Assembly: GCA_035550595.1 (NCBI GenBank)
Contig: DASZOV010000161.1
Span: 1 to 6,827, forward strand
Length of the DNA: 6,827 nt
Source: CALFMR01 sp035550595
Lineage (GTDB): Bacteria > Acidobacteriota > Vicinamibacteria > Vicinamibacterales > SCN-69-37
Direction: 5' to 3'
This document shows, piece by piece, positions 5,906 to 6,827 of the stretch (within the stretch, counting starts at the first letter, position 1; each line of letters opens with the position of its first letter). The notes beneath the pieces were generated by a model. The model was not told the origin of the DNA, did not search any database, and worked only from the letters and a program-made list of their open reading frames with translations. A program made the position numbers and the translations under genes.

Positions 5906-5929
5906 GTTCCTGTTCCCATGCGGCGCGCG

Positions 5930-5954
5930 GCCGGCCTCGCGCGGTGAGGCCGGC
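5930..5954 (-). repeat. Stem-loop between the 44-residue ORF and the DUF5668-like gene
   Basis: GCCGGCCTC and GAGGCCGGC form a perfect 9-bp stem around a 7-nt loop, inside the 61-base gap between the two genes. There is no T-run on the minus strand. It may be a weak terminator, or a stabilising or processing structure within the operon mRNA. Confidence 0.45.
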
Positions 5955-5966
5955 GCCACCGGCACC

Positions 5967-6101
5967 TTACCAGATGGCCCCGATGACCTGCGCCAGCGCG
6001 ACCGGCCGCGTCATCACCATCCACACGAGCGTCGCCGCGAGTGCGCCCGCGGTCAGCCCCACGAACGCCACGACCGTCAGCCAGATGCGTGTGCGCGTCA
6101 C
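5967..6101 (-). CDS. Small single-pass membrane protein, 44 residues, unknown function
   Basis: The reading frame is open further upstream (to 6260), but the best start is the GTG at 6101-6099, preceded by a strong ribosome binding site GGGAGG with 5-nt spacing. From there the protein is a basic start (M-TRTR), one hydrophobic helix of about 25 residues (6-30, WLTVVAFVGLTAGALAATLV) and a short tail TRPVALAQVIGAIW, ending at TAA. The longer version would add a Pro/Gly/Arg-rich stretch encoded partly by an inverted-repeat element, which looks non-coding. I do not recognise a family. It is the first minus-strand gene beside the DUF5668/LiaF-like pair and may be a small accessory subunit of that membrane module. 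That it is a real gene rests on the start signal and hydrophobicity only. Confidence 0.55.
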   Translation of the reverse strand: MTRTRIWLTVVAFVGLTAGALAATLVWMVMTRPVALAQVIGAIW

Positions 6102-6214
6102 TGGTGCCTCCCGGCCCTTCGGCCCTGACGGCATCTTCTCGAAGGACGCGCGAGAGCGCCCGCGGTTTCCGGCCAGTTGCCGCCCGGGGCCGGTGAACGA
6201 CGCCGGGTCCGCCG

Positions 6215-6337
6215 GGGGCCAGAGCGTGAATTGACGGTCCGGGGAACCTGCGGTTGACATGGCGAGAGGCGGACCGGGCTGCCCGCGACAATTTGACGCC
6301 TTGAGTTTCCCTGACCGTCAATTCAAGATCTGACCCC
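6215..6337. mobile_element. 123-bp element with 33-bp terminal inverted repeats (MITE/REP-like)
   Basis: The left end 6215-6247 and the reverse complement of 6305-6337 match at 28 of 33 positions, including a perfect 13-bp core TGAATTGACGGTC (6227-6239 against 6313-6325). The outer ends begin GGGG(C/T)CAGA. The 57-bp centre encodes nothing visible. I see no clear target-site duplication. Termini of the form GGGGTCAGATCTTGAATT remind me of short repeats dispersed by REP-associated (Y1) transposases, but this is memory-based. It lies in the divergent intergenic region between the 44-residue ORF and the plus-strand ABC gene, which otherwise holds nothing I can identify. Confidence 0.55.
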
Positions 6338-6359
6338 GTGCGGCCTGTGCGGATAGAAT
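6330..6359 (+). promoter_or_regulatory. Possible promoter of the plus-strand ABC gene
   Basis: A good -10 TAGAAT (6354-6359, 5 of 6) follows an 18-bp spacer from a modest -35 CTGACC (6330-6335, 4 of 6). The -35 is inside the right end of the inverted-repeat element. The predicted transcription start (about 6366) falls within the ribosome binding site at 6364-6369, giving a very short leader. That makes this call uncertain. Confidence 0.3.
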
Positions 6360-6374
6360 CATCGAGAGGTTCCC

Positions 6375-6827
<453 letters not shown>

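Noticed and set aside
6102..6260. 97-residue version of the small membrane protein starting at 6260
   Set aside because: The extra 53 residues are Pro/Gly/Arg-rich, overlap the inverted-repeat element, and the GTG at 6101 has a far better ribosome binding site.

Overview
The window is GC-rich, with short intergenic gaps. It carries a run of genes on the minus strand (about 6101 down to 1) and the start of one plus-strand gene at the right edge. The gene types (a LytS/LytTR-type two-component pair beside LiaF-like membrane proteins, a YbhFG-like efflux operon, a MacB/LolD-type ABC ATPase) and the CTTCGAA-type heptamer repeats between genes suggest a Gram-negative bacterium, perhaps Acidobacteriota. 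That assignment is a guess; no rRNA or marker gene is present.

Right to left on the minus strand: (a) a 44-residue single-helix membrane protein with a GTG start, a 121-residue four-helix DUF5668-like protein and a 231-residue LiaF-like protein (5967-6101, 5540-5905, 4855-5550); (b) a 163-base gap dominated by a long imperfect inverted repeat built of heptamers; (c) a sensor kinase (3654-4691) and LytTR response regulator (2911-3657) joined by an ATGA overlap; (d) a gap with two 33-bp tandem repeats, a GC-rich hairpin and a recognisable promoter; (e) an efflux operon: TetR repressor (2068-2754), HlyD/YbhG-like adaptor (1064-2071), ABC-2 type ATPase (120-1067), and the signal peptide of a further exported protein (1-75), preceded by a strong intercistronic hairpin. 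TetR, adaptor and ATPase are also linked by ATGA overlaps. On the plus strand a MacB/LolD-type ATPase begins at 6375 and runs off the window. A 123-bp element with 33-bp terminal inverted repeats lies in the divergent intergenic region just before it.

How they may work together: the TetR promoter and its 18-bp palindromic operator, centred on the TetR start codon, look like an autoregulated switch for the whole efflux operon, possibly with an almost leaderless mRNA. The LiaF-like proteins next to a kinase and regulator suggest an envelope-stress sensing module analogous in layout to LiaFSR, but with a LytS/LytTR pair instead of LiaRS. This link is inferred from gene order only.

The least explained parts are the non-coding ones: the dispersed 7-bp-period repeats, the long inverted repeat before the kinase gene, the hairpin over the ATPase stop codon, and the MITE/REP-like element near the right end. 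No intergenic stretch exceeds 300 bases; the longest is 6102-6374.
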